Source of the DNA: Canna indica
Lineage: Eukaryota > Streptophyta > Magnoliopsida > Zingiberales > Cannaceae
DNA length: 64,000 nt
NCBI GenBank assembly: GCA_034359265.1
Contig: CP136893.1
Coordinates: 49,487,501 to 49,551,500 of the forward strand
Direction of reading: 5' to 3'
This document shows positions 1 to 11,987 of this stretch, in pieces. Position numbers and translations under genes: made by a program. The notes beneath the pieces were generated by a model, which did no database searches, was not told the origin of the DNA, and worked only from the letters and a program-made list of their open reading frames with translations. Numbering within the stretch: the first letter of the stretch is position 1; each line of letters begins with the position of its first letter.

Positions 1-162
1 ATTCACTGTGATGGGAGAAGTTGTTAATCGAGTTATTTTTGACAAACTAATGCAAAGAATTGCACGCTTTTTTGAATAGAATCTTGAACGAAGCCGACTG
101 ATTGAACTTCGGGGTATCGGTTTGAAACGACCAGAAATCTGAGTCACAAGCGACTCCAGAAC
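1..162 (+). repeat. Representative satellite monomer (162 bp)
   Basis: This first complete copy serves as the coordinate reference. Positions 1-20 are the conserved landmark. Positions 29-34 are a hotspot of type-defining variants (CGAGTT, CGATTT, CGGGTT, CTAGAT). Positions 41-60 vary between GACAAACTAATGCAAAG and GACAGACTAATACAAAT forms. Positions 63-80 vary at CACGC/CATGA and at TTCGAAT/TTGGAAT/TTCAAAT/TTCGAAG. Positions 107-120 carry the well-conserved CTTCGGGGTATCGG core. Positions 121-126 distinguish CTAGAA, CTCGAA, TTCGAA and CAAGAA types. Positions 141-156 carry the GAGTCCCGAGCGACTC dyad or its variants. By eye the consensus is about 34% GC in the first half and 54% in the second. It is not an obvious 81-bp dimer. 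Confidence 0.95.
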
Positions 163-303
163 ATTCACTGTGATGGGAGAAGTTGTTAATCGATTTATTT
201 TTGACAGACTAATGCAAAGAATTGTACGCTTTTTCGAATAGAATCTAGAACGAAGTCGACTGATTGACCTTCGGGGTATCGGCTATAAACGCCCAGCAAT
301 CTA

Positions 304-317
304 AGTCGCGAGCGACT
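304..317. other. Short dyad AGTCGCGAGCGACT in the monomer tail (representative)
   Basis: AGTCGC and GCGACT are perfect inverted repeats with a 2-bp spacer. This form occurs in the many monomers that read AAGTCGCGAGCGACTCC. The commoner GAGTCCCGAGCGACTC form keeps a 5-bp GAGTC/GACTC inverted repeat with a 6-bp spacer. A protein-binding or hairpin role is only inferred. Confidence 0.7.
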
Positions 318-324
318 CCAGAAC

Positions 325-1458
325 ATTCATTGTGATGGGAGAATTTGTTAATCTAGATATTTTTGACAGACTAATACAAATAATTGCATGATTTTTCGAA
401 TAAAATCTTGAACGAAGCCGACTGGTTGAACTTCGGGGTATCGGCTAGAAACGCCCAGCAATCTGAGTCACGAGCGACTCCAGAACATTCTCTGTGATGG
501 GCGAAGTTGTTAATCGAGTTATTTTTGACAAACTAAAGCTAAGAATTGCATGATTTTTCGAATAGAATCTAGAATGAAGCCGACTGTTTGAACTTCGGGG
601 TATCGGCAAGAAGCGCCCAACAATCGAAGTCCCGAGCGACTCCAGAACATTCACAGTGATGGTAGAAGTTGTTAATCGAGTTATTTTTGACAGACTAATG
701 CAAAGAATTGCACGATTTTTCGAATAGATACTTGAACGAAGCCGAGTGGTTGAACTTCGGGGTATCGGCTAGAAACGCCCAGAAATCTGAGACACAAGCG
801 ACTCCAGAACATTCACTGTGATGGGAGAAGTTGTTAATCGGGTTATTTTTGACAGACTAATGCAAAGAATTGCATGATTTTTCGAAGAGAATCTTGAACG
901 AAGTCGACTGATTGACCTTCGGGGTATCGGCTAGAAACGCCCAGCAATCTAAGTCCCGAGCGACTCCACAACATTCACTGTGATGGGAGAAGTTGTTAAT
1001 CTAGATATTTTTGACAGACTAATACAAATAATTGCACGATTTTTCGAATAGAATCTTGAACGAAGCCGACAGGTTGAACTTCGGGGTATCGCCTAGAAAC
1101 GCCCAACAATCTGAGTCCCGAGCGACTCCAGAACATTCACTGTGATGGGAGAAGTTGTTAATCGAGTTATTTTTGACAAGCTAATACATATAATTGCACG
1201 ATTTTTCGAATAGAATCTTGAACGAAGCCGACTGGTTGAAATTCGGGGTATCGGCTAGAAACGCCCAGCAATCTGAGTCCCGAGCGACTCCAGAACATTC
1301 ACTGTGATGGGAGAAGTTGTTAATCGAGTTATTTTTGACAGACTAATGCAAAGAATTGCACGCTTTTTCGAATAGAATCTAGAACGAAGTCGACTGATTG
1401 ACATTCGGGGTATCAGCTATAAACGCCCAGCAATCTAAGTCGCGAGCGACTCCAGAAC
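325..1458 (+). repeat. 7-mer HOR unit, copy 1 (1134 bp)
   Basis: Seven distinguishable monomers in order: x (AGAATTTGTTAATCTAGAT), a (ATTCTCTGTGATGGGCG, with AAAGCTAAG), b (ATTCACAGTGATGGTAGAAG), c (CGGGTTATT with CGAAGAGAATC), d (CTAGAT, preceded by CACAAC), e (GACAAGCTAATACATATAA) and f (TATCAGCTATAAACGC). The same order repeats at 2269 and 3403 and, in part, at 1459 and 4537. Order a-b-c-d also reappears in the right third of the window. Confidence 0.93.
737..769. other. Interlocked inverted repeats in the monomer core (representative)
   Basis: CGAAG (737-741) pairs with CTTCG (755-759), and GCCGA (741-745) pairs with TCGGC (765-769). In monomer coordinates these are 89-93/107-111 and 93-97/117-121. 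The arms interleave, so the two stems compete or would form a pseudoknot-like arrangement in single-stranded form. A function is not established. Confidence 0.55.
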
Positions 1459-2268
1459 ATTCATTGTGATGGGAGAATTTGTTAATCTAGATATTTTTGA
1501 CAGACTAATACAAATAATTGCATGATTTTTCGAATAAAATCTTGAACGAAGCCGACTGGTTGAACTTCGGGGTATCGGCTAGAAACGCCCAGCAATCTGA
1601 GTCCCGAGCGACTCCAGAACATTCTCTGTGATGGGCGAAGTTGTTAATCGAGTTATTTTTGACAAACTAAAGCTAAGAATTGCATGATTTTTCGAATAGA
1701 ATCTAGAATGAAGCCGACTGTTTGAACTTCGGGGTATCGGCAAGAAGCGCCCAACAATCGAAGTCCCGAGCGACTCCAGAACATTCACAGTGATGGTAGA
1801 CGTTGTTAATCGAGTTATTTTTGACAGACTAATGCAAAGAATTGCACGATTTTTCGAATAGATACTTGAACGAAGCCGAGTGGTTGAACTTCGAGGTATC
1901 GGCTAGAAACGCCCAGAAATCTGAGACACAAGCGACTCCAGAACATTCACTGTGATGAGAGAAGTTGTTAATCGAGTTATTTTTGACAAACTAATGCAAA
2001 GAATTGCACGCTTTTTTGAATAGAATCTTGAACGAAGCCGACTGATTGAACTTCGGGGTATCGGTTCGAAACGACCAGAAATCTGAGTCACAAGCGACTC
2101 CAGAACATTCACTGTGATGGGAGAAGTTGTTAATCGATTTATTTTTGACAGACTAATGCAAAGAATTGTACGCTTTTTCGAATAGAATCTAGAACGAAGT
2201 CGACTGATTGACCTTCGGGGTATCGGCTATAAACGCCCAGCAATCTAAGTCGCGAGCGACTCCAGAAC
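1459..2268 (+). repeat. Shortened HOR unit (5 monomers, 810 bp)
   Basis: The unit starts normally with x-a-b. It then continues with the two-monomer segment seen at 1-324 instead of c-d-e-f, and x resumes at 2269. Four monomers were exchanged for two, in register, as unequal exchange between out-of-step units would do. Confidence 0.88.
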
Positions 2269-3402
2269 ATTCATTGTGATGGGAGAATTTGTTAATCTAG
2301 ATATTTTTGACAGACTAATACAAATAATTGCATGATTTTTCGAATAAAATCTTGAACGAAGCCGACTGGTTGAACTTCGGGGTATCGGCTAGAAACGCCC
2401 AGCAATCTGAGTCCCGAGCGACTCCAGAACATTCTCTGTGATGGGCGAAGTTGTTAATCGAGTTATTTTTGACAAACTAAAGCTAAGAATTGCATGATTT
2501 TTCGAATAGAATCTAGAATGAAGCCGACTGTTTGAACTTCGGGGTATCGGCAAGAAGCGCCCAACAATCGAAGTCCCGAGCGACTCCAGAACATTCACAG
2601 TGATGGTAGAAGTTGTTAATCGAGTTATTTTTGACAGACTAATGCAAAGAATTGCACGATTTTTCGAATAGATACTTGAACGAAGCCGAGTGGTTGAACT
2701 TCGGGGTATCGGCTAGAAACGCCCAGAAATCTGAGACACAAGCGACTCCAGAACATTCACTGTGATGGGAGAAGTTGTTAATCGGGTTATTTTTGACAGA
2801 CTAATGCAAAGAATTGCATGATTTTTCGAAGAGAATCTTGAACGAAGTCGACTGATTGACCTTCGGGGTATCGGCTAGAAACGCCCAGCAATCTAAGTCC
2901 CGAGCGACTCCACAACATTCACTGTGATGGGAGAAGTTGTTAATCTAGATATTTTTGACAGACTAATACAAATAATTGCACGATTTTTCGAATAGAATCT
3001 TGAACGAAGCCGACAGGTTGAACTTCGGGGTATCGCCTAGAAACGCCCAACAATCTGAGTCCCGAGTGACTCCAGAACATTCACTGTGATGGGAGAAGTT
3101 GTTAATCGAGTTATTTTTGACAAGCTAATACATATAATTGCACGATTTTTCGAATAGAATCTTGAACGAAGCCGACTGGTTGAAATTCGGGGTATCGGCT
3201 AGAAACGCCCAGCAATCTGAGTCCCGAGCGACTCCAGAACATTCACTGTGATGGGAGAAGTTGTTAATCGAGTTATTTTTGACAGACTAATGCAAAGAAT
3301 TGCACGCTTTTTCGAATAGAATCTAGAACGAAGTCGACTGATTGACATTCGGGGTATCAGCTATAAACGCCCAGCAATCTAAGTCGCGAGCGACTCCAGA
3401 AC
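2269..3402 (+). repeat. 7-mer HOR unit, copy 2 (1134 bp)
   Basis: Order x-a-b-c-d-e-f. It differs from the next unit at only a handful of bases that I noticed, for example GAGTGACT near 3066. That implies recent amplification or strong homogenisation. Confidence 0.93.
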
Positions 3403-4536
3403 ATTCATTGTGATGGGAGAATTTGTTAATCTAGATATTTTTGACAGACTAATACAAATAATTGCATGATTTTTCGAATAAAATCTTGAACGAAGCCGAC
3501 TGGTTGAACTTCAGGGTATCGGCTAGAAACGCCCAGCAATCTGAGTCCCGAGCGACTCCAGAACATTCTCTGTGATGGGCGAAGTTGTTAATCGAGTTAT
3601 TTTTGACAAACTAAAGCTAAGAATTGCATGATTTTTCGAATAGAATCTAGAATGAAGCCGACTGTTTGAACTTCGGGGTATCGGCAAGAAGCGCCCAACA
3701 ATCGAAGTCCCGAGCGACTCCAGAACATTCACAGTGATGGTAGAAGTTGTTAATCGAGTTATTTTTGACAGACTAATGCAAAGAATTGCACGATTTTTCG
3801 AATAGATACTTGAACGAAGCCGAGTGGTTGAACTTCGGGGTATCGGCTAGAAACGCCCAGAAATCTGAGACACAAGCGACTCCAGAACATTCACTGTGAT
3901 GGGAGAAGTTGTTAATCGGGTTATTTTTGACAGACTAATGCAAAGAATTGCATGATTTTTCGAAGAGAATCTTGAACGAAGTCGACTGATTGACCTTCGG
4001 GGTATCGGCTAGAAACGCCCAGCAATCTAAGTCCCGAGCGACTCCACAACATTCACTGTGATGGGAGAAGTTGTTAATCTTGATATTTTTGACAGACTAA
4101 TACAAATAATTGCACGATTTTTCGAATAGAATCTTGAACGAAGCCGACAGGTTGAACTTCGGGGTATCGCCTAGAAACGCCCAACAATCTGAGTCCCGAG
4201 CGACTCCAGAACATTCACTGTGATGGGAGAAGTTGTTAATCGAGTTATTTTTGACAAGCTAATACATATAATTGCACGATTTTTCGAATAGAATCTTGAA
4301 CGAAGCCGACTGGTTGAAATTCGGGGTATCGGCTAGAAACGCCTAGCAATCTGAGTCCCGAGCGACTCCAGAACATTCACTGTGATGGGAGAAGTTGTTA
4401 ATCGAGTTATTTTTGACAGACTAATGCAAAGAATTGCACGCTTTTTCGAATAGAATCTAGAACGAAGTCGACTGATTGACATTCGGGGTATCAGCTATAA
4501 ACGCCCAGCAATCTAAGTCGCGAGCGACTCCAGAAC
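3403..4536 (+). repeat. 7-mer HOR unit, copy 3 (1134 bp)
   Basis: Same order as the preceding unit. Private changes seen: CTTCAGGG near 3512, AATCTTGAT near 4079 and GCCTAGC near 4343. Confidence 0.93.
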
Positions 4537-5508
4537 ATTCATTGTGATGGGAGAATTTGTTAATCTAGATATTTTTGACAGACTAATACAAATAATTGCA
4601 TGATTTTTCGAATAAAATCTTGAACGAAGCCGACTGGTTGAACTTCGGGGTATCGGCTAGAAACGCCCAGCAATCTGAGTCCCGAGCGACTCCAGAACAT
4701 TCTCTGTGATGGGCGAAGTTGTTAATCGAGTTATTTTTGACAAACTAAAGCTAAGAATTGCATGATTTTTCGAATAGAATCTAGAATGAAGCCGACTGTT
4801 TGAACTTCGGGGTATCGGCAAGAAGCGCCCAGCAATCGAAGTCCCGAGCGACTCCAGAACATTCACAGTGATGGTAGAAGTTGTTAATCGAGTTATTTTT
4901 GACAGACTAATGCAAAGAATTGCACGCTTTTTCGAATAGATACTTGAACGAAGCCGAGTGGTTGAACTTCGGGGTATCGGCTAGAAACGCCCAGAAATCT
5001 GAGACACAAGCGACTCCAGAACATTCACTGTGATGGGAGAAGTTGTTAATCGGGTTATTTTTGACAGACTAATGCAAAGAATTGCATGATTTTTCGAAGA
5101 GAATCTTGAACGAAGTCGACTGATTGACCTTCGGGGTATCGGCTAGAAACGCCCAGCAATCTAAGTCCCGAGCGACTCCACAACATTCACTGTGATGGGA
5201 GAAGTTGTTAATCTAGATATTTTTGACAGAGTAATACAAATAATTGCACGATTTTTCGAATAGAATCTTGAACGAAGCCGACAGGTTGAACTTCGGGGTA
5301 TCGCCTAGAAACGCCCAACAATCTGAGTCCCGAGCGACTCCAGAACATTCACTGTGATGGGAGAAGTTGTTAATCGAGTTATTTTTGACAAGCTAATACA
5401 TATAATTGCACGATTTTTCGAATAGATTCTTGAACGAAGCCGACTGGTTGAAATTCGAGGTATCAGCTAGAAACGCCCAGCAATCTGAGTCCCGAGCGAC
5501 TCCAGAAC
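4537..5508 (+). repeat. 7-mer HOR unit, copy 4, lacking its last monomer (972 bp)
   Basis: Order x-a-b-c-d-e is intact. The expected f monomer is replaced at 5509 by a different type (CACGCTTTTTTGAATAG, CTCATTG). This is the right edge of the 7-mer domain. Confidence 0.9.
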
Positions 5509-7937
5509 ATTCACTGTGATGGGAGAAGTTGTTAATCGAGTTATTTTTGACAAACTAATGCAAAGAATTGCACGCTTTTTTGAATAGAATCTTGAACGAA
5601 GCCGACTCATTGAACTTCGGGGTATCAGCTCGAAACGACCAGCAATCTGTGACCTGAGCGACTCAAGAACATTCACTGTGATGGGAGAAGTTGTTAATCG
5701 AGTTATTTTTGACAGACTAATACAAATAATTGCACGATTTTTCGAATAGAATCTTGAACGAAGCCGACAGGTTGAACTTCGTGGTATCGCCTAGAAACAC
5801 CCAGCAATCTGAGTCCCGAGCGACTCCAGAACATTCGCTGTGATGGGAGAAGTTGTTAATCGAGTTATTTTTGACAAACTAATGCAAAGAATTGCACGCT
5901 TTTTGGAATAGAATCTTGAACGAAGCCGACTGGTTGAACTTCGGGGTATCGGCTAGAAACGCCCAGCAATCTGAGTCCCGAGCGACTCCAAAACATTCAC
6001 TGTGATGGGAGAAGTTGTTAATCTAGATATTTTTGACAAACTAATGCAAAGAATTGCACGCTTTTTCAAAAGAATCTTGAACGAAGCCGACTGATAGACC
6101 TTCGGGGTATCGGCTAGAAACGCCCAGCAATATGAGTCCCGAGCGACTCCAGAACATTCACTGTGGTGGGAGAAGTTGTTAATCGAGTTATTTTTGACAA
6201 ACTAATGCAAAGAATTGCACGCTTTTTCGAATAGAATCTTGAACGAAGCTGACTCATTGAACTTCGGGGTATCAGCTCGAAACGACCAGCAACCTAAGTC
6301 CCGAGCGACTCCACAACTTTCACTGTGATGGGAGAAGTTGTTAATCTAGATATTTTTGACAGACTAATACAAATAATTGCACGATTTTTTGAATAGAATC
6401 TTGAACGAAGCCGACAGGTTGAACTTCGGGGTATCGGCTAGAAACGCCCAGCAATCTGAGTCCCGAGTGACTCCAGAACATTCACTGTGATGGGAGAAGT
6501 TGTTAATCGATTTATTTTGGACAGACTAATGCAAATAATTGCACGCTTTTTCGAATAGAATCTAGAACGAAGTCGACTGATTGACCTTCGGGGTATCGGC
6601 TAGAAATGCCCAGCAATCTAAGTCGCGAGCGACTCCAGAATATTCACTGTGATGGGAGAAGTTGTTAATCGAGTTATTTTTGACAAACTAATGCAAAGAA
6701 TTGCACGCTTTTTCGAATGGAATCTTGAACGAAGCCGACTCATTGAACTTTGGGGTATCAGCTCGAAACGACCAGAAACCTGTGACCTGAACGACTCCAG
6801 AACATTCACTGTGATGGGAGAAGTTGTTAATCGAGTTATTTTTGACAAACTAATGCAAAGAATTGCACGCTTTTTGGAATAGAATCTTGAATGAAGCCGA
6901 CTGATTGAACTTCGGGGTATCGGTTCGAAATGACCAGATATCTGAGTCCCGAGCGACTCCAGAACATTCGCTGTGATGGGAGAAGTTGTTAATCGAGTTA
7001 TTTTTGACAAACTAATGGAAAGAATTGCACGCTTTTTGGAATAAAATCTTGAACGAAGCCAACTGGTTGAACTTCGGGGTATCGGCTAGAAACGCCCAGC
7101 AATCTGAGTCCCGAGCGACTCCAAAACATTCACTGTGATGGGAGAAGTTGTTAATCTAGATATTTTTGACAGACTAATACAAATAATTGCACAATTTTTT
7201 GAATAGAATCTTGAACGAAGCCGACAGGTTGAACTTCGGGGTATCGGCTAGAAACGCCCAGCAATCTGAGTCCCGAGTGACTCCAGAACATTCACTGTGA
7301 TGGGAGAAGTTGTTAATCGAGTTATTTTTGACAAACTTACACAAATAATTGCACGATTTCTCGAATAGAATCTTGAACGAAGCCGACTGGTTGAAATTCG
7401 GGGTATCGGCTAGAAACGCCCAGCAATCTGAGTCCCGAGCGACTCCAGAACATTCACTGTGATGGGAGAAGTTGTTAATCGAGTTATTTTTGACAAACTA
7501 ATGCAAAGAATTGCACGCTTTTTCGAATAGAATCTTGAACGAAGCCGACTCATTGAACTTCGGGGTATCAGCTCGAAACGACCAGCAACCTGTGACCTGA
7601 GCGACTCCAGAACATTCACTGTGATGGGAGAAGTTGTTAATCGATTTATTTTGGACAGACTAATGCAAAGAGTTGCACGCTTTTTCGAATAGAATCTAGA
7701 ACGAAGTCGACTGATTGACCTTCGGGGTATCGGCTAGAAACGCCCAGCAATCTAAGTCGCGAGCGACTCCAGAATATTCACTGTGATGGGAGAAGTTGTT
7801 AATCGAGTTATTTTTGACAAACTAATGCAAAGAATTGCACACTTTTTGGAATAGAATCTTGAACGAAGCCGACTGATTGAACTACGAGGTATCGGTTCGA
7901 AATGACCAGAAATCTGAGTCCCGAGCGACTCCAGAAC
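5509..7937 (+). repeat. Mixed satellite block without a clear HOR (15 monomers)
   Basis: Fifteen monomers in register. Types with CTCATTG + CAGCTCGAAAC, CTAGAT, GGACAGAC and TTTTTGGAATAG alternate without a simple period. The segment around 6642-7200 resembles 9720-10280, 19 monomers away. The monomer covering 6070 is 161 bp. Nothing other than satellite is present. Confidence 0.9.
6066..6076 (+). repeat. 1-bp deletion in monomer (161 bp)
   Basis: The sequence reads TTCAAAAGAATC where relatives read TTCAAATAGAATC, so one T is missing after 6070. Monomer starts shift from 162k+1 to 162k from here on. I did not see this change in any other copy. Confidence 0.9.
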
Positions 7938-8909
7938 ATTCGCTGTGATGGGAGAAGTTGTTAATCGAGTTATTTTTGACAGACTAATGCAAAGAATTGC
8001 ACGCTTTTTGGAATAGAATCTTGAACGAAGCCGACTGGTTGAACTTCGGGGTATCGGCTAGAAACACCCAGCAATCTGAGTCCCGAGCGACTCCAAAACA
8101 TTCACTGTGATGGGAGAAGTTATTAATCTAGATATTTTTGACAGACTAATACAAATAATTGCACGATTTTTTGAATAGAATCTTGAACGAAGCCGACTAG
8201 TTGAACTTCAGGGTATCGGCTAGAAACGCCCAACAATCTGAGTCCCGAGTGACTCCAGAACATTCACTGTGATGGGAGAAGTTGTTAATCGAGTTATTTT
8301 TGACAAACTAATACAAATAATTGCACGATTTTTCGAATAGAATCTTGAACGAAGCCGACTGGTTGAAATTCGGGGTATCGGCCAGAAACGCCCAGCAATC
8401 TGAGTCCCGAGCGACTCCAGAACATTCACTGTGATGGGAGAAGTTGTTAATCGAGTTATTTTTGACAAACTAATGCAAAGAATTGCACGCTTTTTCGAAT
8501 AGAATCTTGAACGAAGCCGACTCATTGAACTTCGGGGTATCAGCTCGAAACGACCAGCAACCTGTGACCTGAGCGACTCCAGAACATTCACTGTGATGGG
8601 AGAAGTTGTTAATCGATTTATTTTGGACAGACTAATGCAAAGAATTGCACGCTTTTTTGAATAGAATCTAGAACGAAGTCGACTGATTGACCTTCGGGGT
8701 ATCGGCTAGAAATGCCCAGCAATCTAAGTCGCGAGCGACTCCAGAATATTCACTGTGATGGGAGAAGTTGTTAATCGAGTTATTTTTGACAAACTAATGC
8801 AAAGAATTGCACGCTTTTTCGAATGGAATCTTGAACGAAGCCGACTCATTGAACTTCGGGGTATCAGCTCGAAACGACCAGAAACCTGTGACCCGAGCGA
8901 CTCCAGAAC
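7938..8909 (+). repeat. 6-mer HOR unit, copy 1 (972 bp)
   Basis: Six monomers repeated next door at 8910. Diagnostic shared variants are AGAAACACCC, AGTTATTAATCTAGAT, CTTCAGGG, a CCAGAAAC form (near 8382 and 9354) and GAATGGAATC (near 8822 and 9794). True duplication endpoints lie slightly inside the first monomer, because 7938 begins ATTCGCTG and 8910 begins ATTCACTG. Confidence 0.9.
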
Positions 8910-9881
8910 ATTCACTGTGATGGGAGAAGTTGTTAATCGAGTTATTTTTGACAGACTAATGCAAAGAATTGCACGCTTTTTGGAATAGAATCTTGAACGA
9001 AGCCGACTGGTTGAACTTCGGGGTATCGGCTAGAAACACCCAGCAATCTGAGTCCCGAGCGACTCCAAAACATTCACTGTGATGGGAGAAGTTATTAATC
9101 TAGATATTTTTGACAGACTAATACAAATAATTGCACGATTTTTTGAATAGAATCTTGAACGAAGCCGACTAGTTGAACTTCAGGGTATCGGCTAGAAACG
9201 CCCAACAATCTGAGTCCCGAGTGACTCCAGAACATTCACTGTGATGGGAGAAGTTGTTAATCGAGTTATTTTTGACAAACTAATACAAATAATTGCACGA
9301 TTTTTCGAATAGAATCTTGAACGAAGCCGACTGGTTGAAATTCGGGGTATCGGCCAGAAACGCCCAGCAATCTGAGTCCCGAGCGACTCCAGAACATTCA
9401 CTGTGATGGGAGAAGTTGTTAATCGAGTTATTTTTGACAAACTAATGCAAAGAATTGCACGCTTTTTCGAATAGAATCTTGAACGAAGCCGACTCATTGA
9501 ACTTCGGGGTATCAGCTCGAAACGACCAGCAACCTGTGACCTGAGCGACTCCAGAACATTCACTGTGATGGGAGAAGTTGTTAATCGATTTATTTTGGAC
9601 AGACTAATGCAAAGAATTGCACGCTTTTTTGAATAGAATCTAGAACGAAGTCGACTGATTGACCTTCGGGGTATCGGCTAGAAATGCCCAGCAATCTAAG
9701 TCGCGAGCGACTCCAGAATATTCACTGTGATGGGAGAAGTTGTTAATCGAGTTATTTTTGACAAACTAATGCAAAGAATTGCACGCTTTTTCGAATGGAA
9801 TCTTGAACGAAGCCGACTCATTGAACTTCGGGGTATCAGCTCGAAACGACCAGAAACCTGTGACCCGAGCGACTCCAGAAC
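8910..9881 (+). repeat. 6-mer HOR unit, copy 2 (972 bp)
   Basis: Near-identical to the preceding unit. At 9882 the next monomer differs (GATAAACTAATG, GAATGAAGCC, GGTTCGAAATG), which ends the duplication. Confidence 0.9.
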
Positions 9882-10691
9882 ATTCACTGTGATGGGAGAA
9901 GTTGTTAATCGAGTTATTTTTGATAAACTAATGCAAAGAATTGCACGCTTTTTGGAATAGAATCTTGAATGAAGCCGACTGATTGAACTTCGGGGTATCG
10001 GTTCGAAATGACCAGAAATCTGAGTCCCGAGCGACTCCAGAACATTCGATGTGATGGGAGAAGTTGTTAATCGAGTTATTTTTGACAAACTAATGGAAAG
10101 AATTGCACGCTTTTTGGAATAGAATCTTGAACGAAGCCGACTGGTTGAACTTCGGGGTATCGGCTAGAAACGCCCAGCAATCTGAGTCCCGAGCGACTCC
10201 AAAACATTCACTGTGATGGGAGAAGTTGTTAATCTAGATATTTTTGACAGACTAATACAAATAATTGAACGATTTTTTGAATAGAATCTTGAACGAAGCC
10301 GACTGGTTGAACTTCAGGGTATCGGCTAGAATCGCCCAGCAATCTGAGTCCCGAGCGACTCCAGAACATTCACTGAGATGGGAGAAGTTGTTAATCGAGT
10401 TATTTTTTACAAACTAATACAAATAATTGCACGATTTTTCGAATAGAATCTTGAACGAAGCCGACTGATTGAAATTTGGGGTATCGGCTAGAAACGACCA
10501 GCAATCTGAGTCCCGAGCGACTCCAGAACATTCACTGTGATGGGAGAAGTTGTTAATCGAGTTATTTTTGACAAACTAATGCAAAGAATTGCACGCTTTT
10601 TCGAATCGAATCTTGAACGAAGCCGACTCATTGAACTTCGGGGTATCAGCTCGAAACGACCAGCAACCTGTGACCTGAGCGACTCCAGAAC
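9882..10691 (+). repeat. Transitional satellite block (5 monomers)
   Basis: Five monomers link the 6-mer and 4-mer domains. Private variants include GAACGATTTTTTG near 10268, ATTCACTGAGATG near 10368 and GAATCGAATC near 10603. No further period is evident. Confidence 0.88.
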
Positions 10692-11339
10692 ATTCGCTGT
10701 GATGGGAGAAGTTGTTAATCGATTTATTTTGGACAGACTAATGCAAAGAATTGCACGCTTTTTCGAATAGAATCTAGAACGAAGTCGACTGATTGACCTT
10801 CGGGGTATCGGCTAGAAACGCCCAGCAATATAAGTCGCGAGCGACTCCAGAATATTCACTGTGATGGTAGAAGTTGTTAATCGAGTTATTTTTGACAGAC
10901 TAATGCAAAGAATTGCACGATTTTTCAAATAGATACTTGAACGAAACCGAGTGGTTGAACTTCGGGGTATCGGCTAGAAACGCCCAGAAATCTGAGACAC
11001 AAGCGACTCCAGAACATTCACTGTGATGGGAGAAGTTGTTAATCGGGTTATTTTTGACAGACTAATGCAAAGAATTGCATGATTTTTCGAAGAGAATCTT
11101 GAACGAAGCAGACTGATTGAACTACGAGGTATCAGCTCGAAACGACCAGTAATCTATGACTCGAGCGACTCCAGAACATTTATTGTGATGGGAGAAGTTG
11201 TTAATCGAGTTATTTTTGACAAACTAATGCAAAGAATTGCACGCTTTTTGGAATAGAATCTTGAACGAAGCCGACGGATTGAACTTCGGGGTATCGGTTC
11301 GAAACGACCAGAAATTTGAGTCATAAGCGACTCCAGAAC
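10692..11339 (+). repeat. 4-mer HOR unit, copy 1 (648 bp)
   Basis: Four monomers: GATTTATTTTGGAC; ATGGTAGAAG with TTCAAATAGATAC; CGGGTT with CGAAGAGAATC; ATTTATTGTG with TTTTTGGAATAG and CGGATTG. The same order returns at 11340. Confidence 0.9.
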
Positions 11340-11987
11340 ATTCACTGTGATGGGAGAAGTTGTTAATCGATTTATTTTGGACAGACTAATGCAAAGAATT
11401 GCACGCTTTTTCGAATAGAATCTAGAACGAAGTCGACTGATTGACCTTCGGGGTATCGGCTAGAAACGCCCAGCAATCTATGTCGCGAGCGACTCCAGAA
11501 TATTCACTGTGATGGTAGAAGTTGTTAATCGAGTTATTTTTGACAGACTAATGCAAAGAATTGCACGATTTTTCAAATAGATACTTGAACGAAGCCGAGT
11601 GGTTGAACTTCGGGGTATCGGCTAGAAACGCCCAGAAATCTGAGACACAAGCGACTCCAGAACATTCACTGTGATGGGAGAAGTTGTTAATCGGGTTATT
11701 TTTGACAGACTAATGCAAAGAATTGCTTGATTTTTCGAAGAGAATCTTGAACGAAGCAGACTGATTGAACTACGAGGTATCAGCTCGAAACGACCAGTAA
11801 TCTATGACTCGAGCGACTCCTGAACATTTATTGTGATGGGAGAAGTTGTTAATCGAGTTATTTTTGACAAACTAATGCAAAGAATTGCACGCTTTTTGGA
11901 ATAGAATCTTGAACGAAGCCGACGGATTGAACTTCGGGGTATCGGTTCGAAACGACCAGAAATTTGAGTCATAAGCGACTCCAGAAC
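11340..11987 (+). repeat. 4-mer HOR unit, copy 2 (648 bp)
   Basis: Repeats the previous four monomers with few differences (GCTTGATTTTT near 11726, CTCCTGAAC near 11818). The shared GAGTCATAAGCGACTCC variant marks the fourth monomer in both. Confidence 0.9.

Larger units (their letters stand above)
1..324 (+). repeat. Two-monomer segment preceding the 7-mer HOR
   Basis: These two monomers recur almost unchanged at 1945-2268, exactly 12 monomers downstream, including the rare TTGTACGC variant in the second one. At the second location they sit inside a 7-mer unit in place of four of its monomers. The window edge therefore probably cuts into a unit of the same altered kind. Confidence 0.85.

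Noticed and set aside
70..95. Heat-shock-element-like GAA repeats (GAATAGAATCTAGAACGAAG)
   Set aside because: The GAA units are all in the same direction with uneven spacing. A heat-shock element needs alternating GAA and TTC at 5-bp spacing.
89..121. CENP-B box
   Set aside because: The CTTCGGGGTATCGG core and the reverse-strand CTTCGTTCAAGATTC keep the TTCG and central A of the NTTCGNNNNANNCGGGN core but lack CGGG. The monomer holds several TTCG sites, so partial matches are expected.
1..162. Monomer as a dimer of an 81-bp ancestor
   Set aside because: The two halves differ strongly in composition and I found no extended match between positions 1-81 and 82-162.
8755..8988. Plus-strand 77-codon ATG frames in monomers with GAATGG instead of GAATAG
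   Set aside because: They start with a proper ATG and look protein-like, but they open only where three separate stop positions (77-79, 122-124, 140-142) happen to be substituted, and they close in the next monomer. Same explanation at 6649, 9727, 10537, 28192, 29650, 32890, 35321 and 49374.
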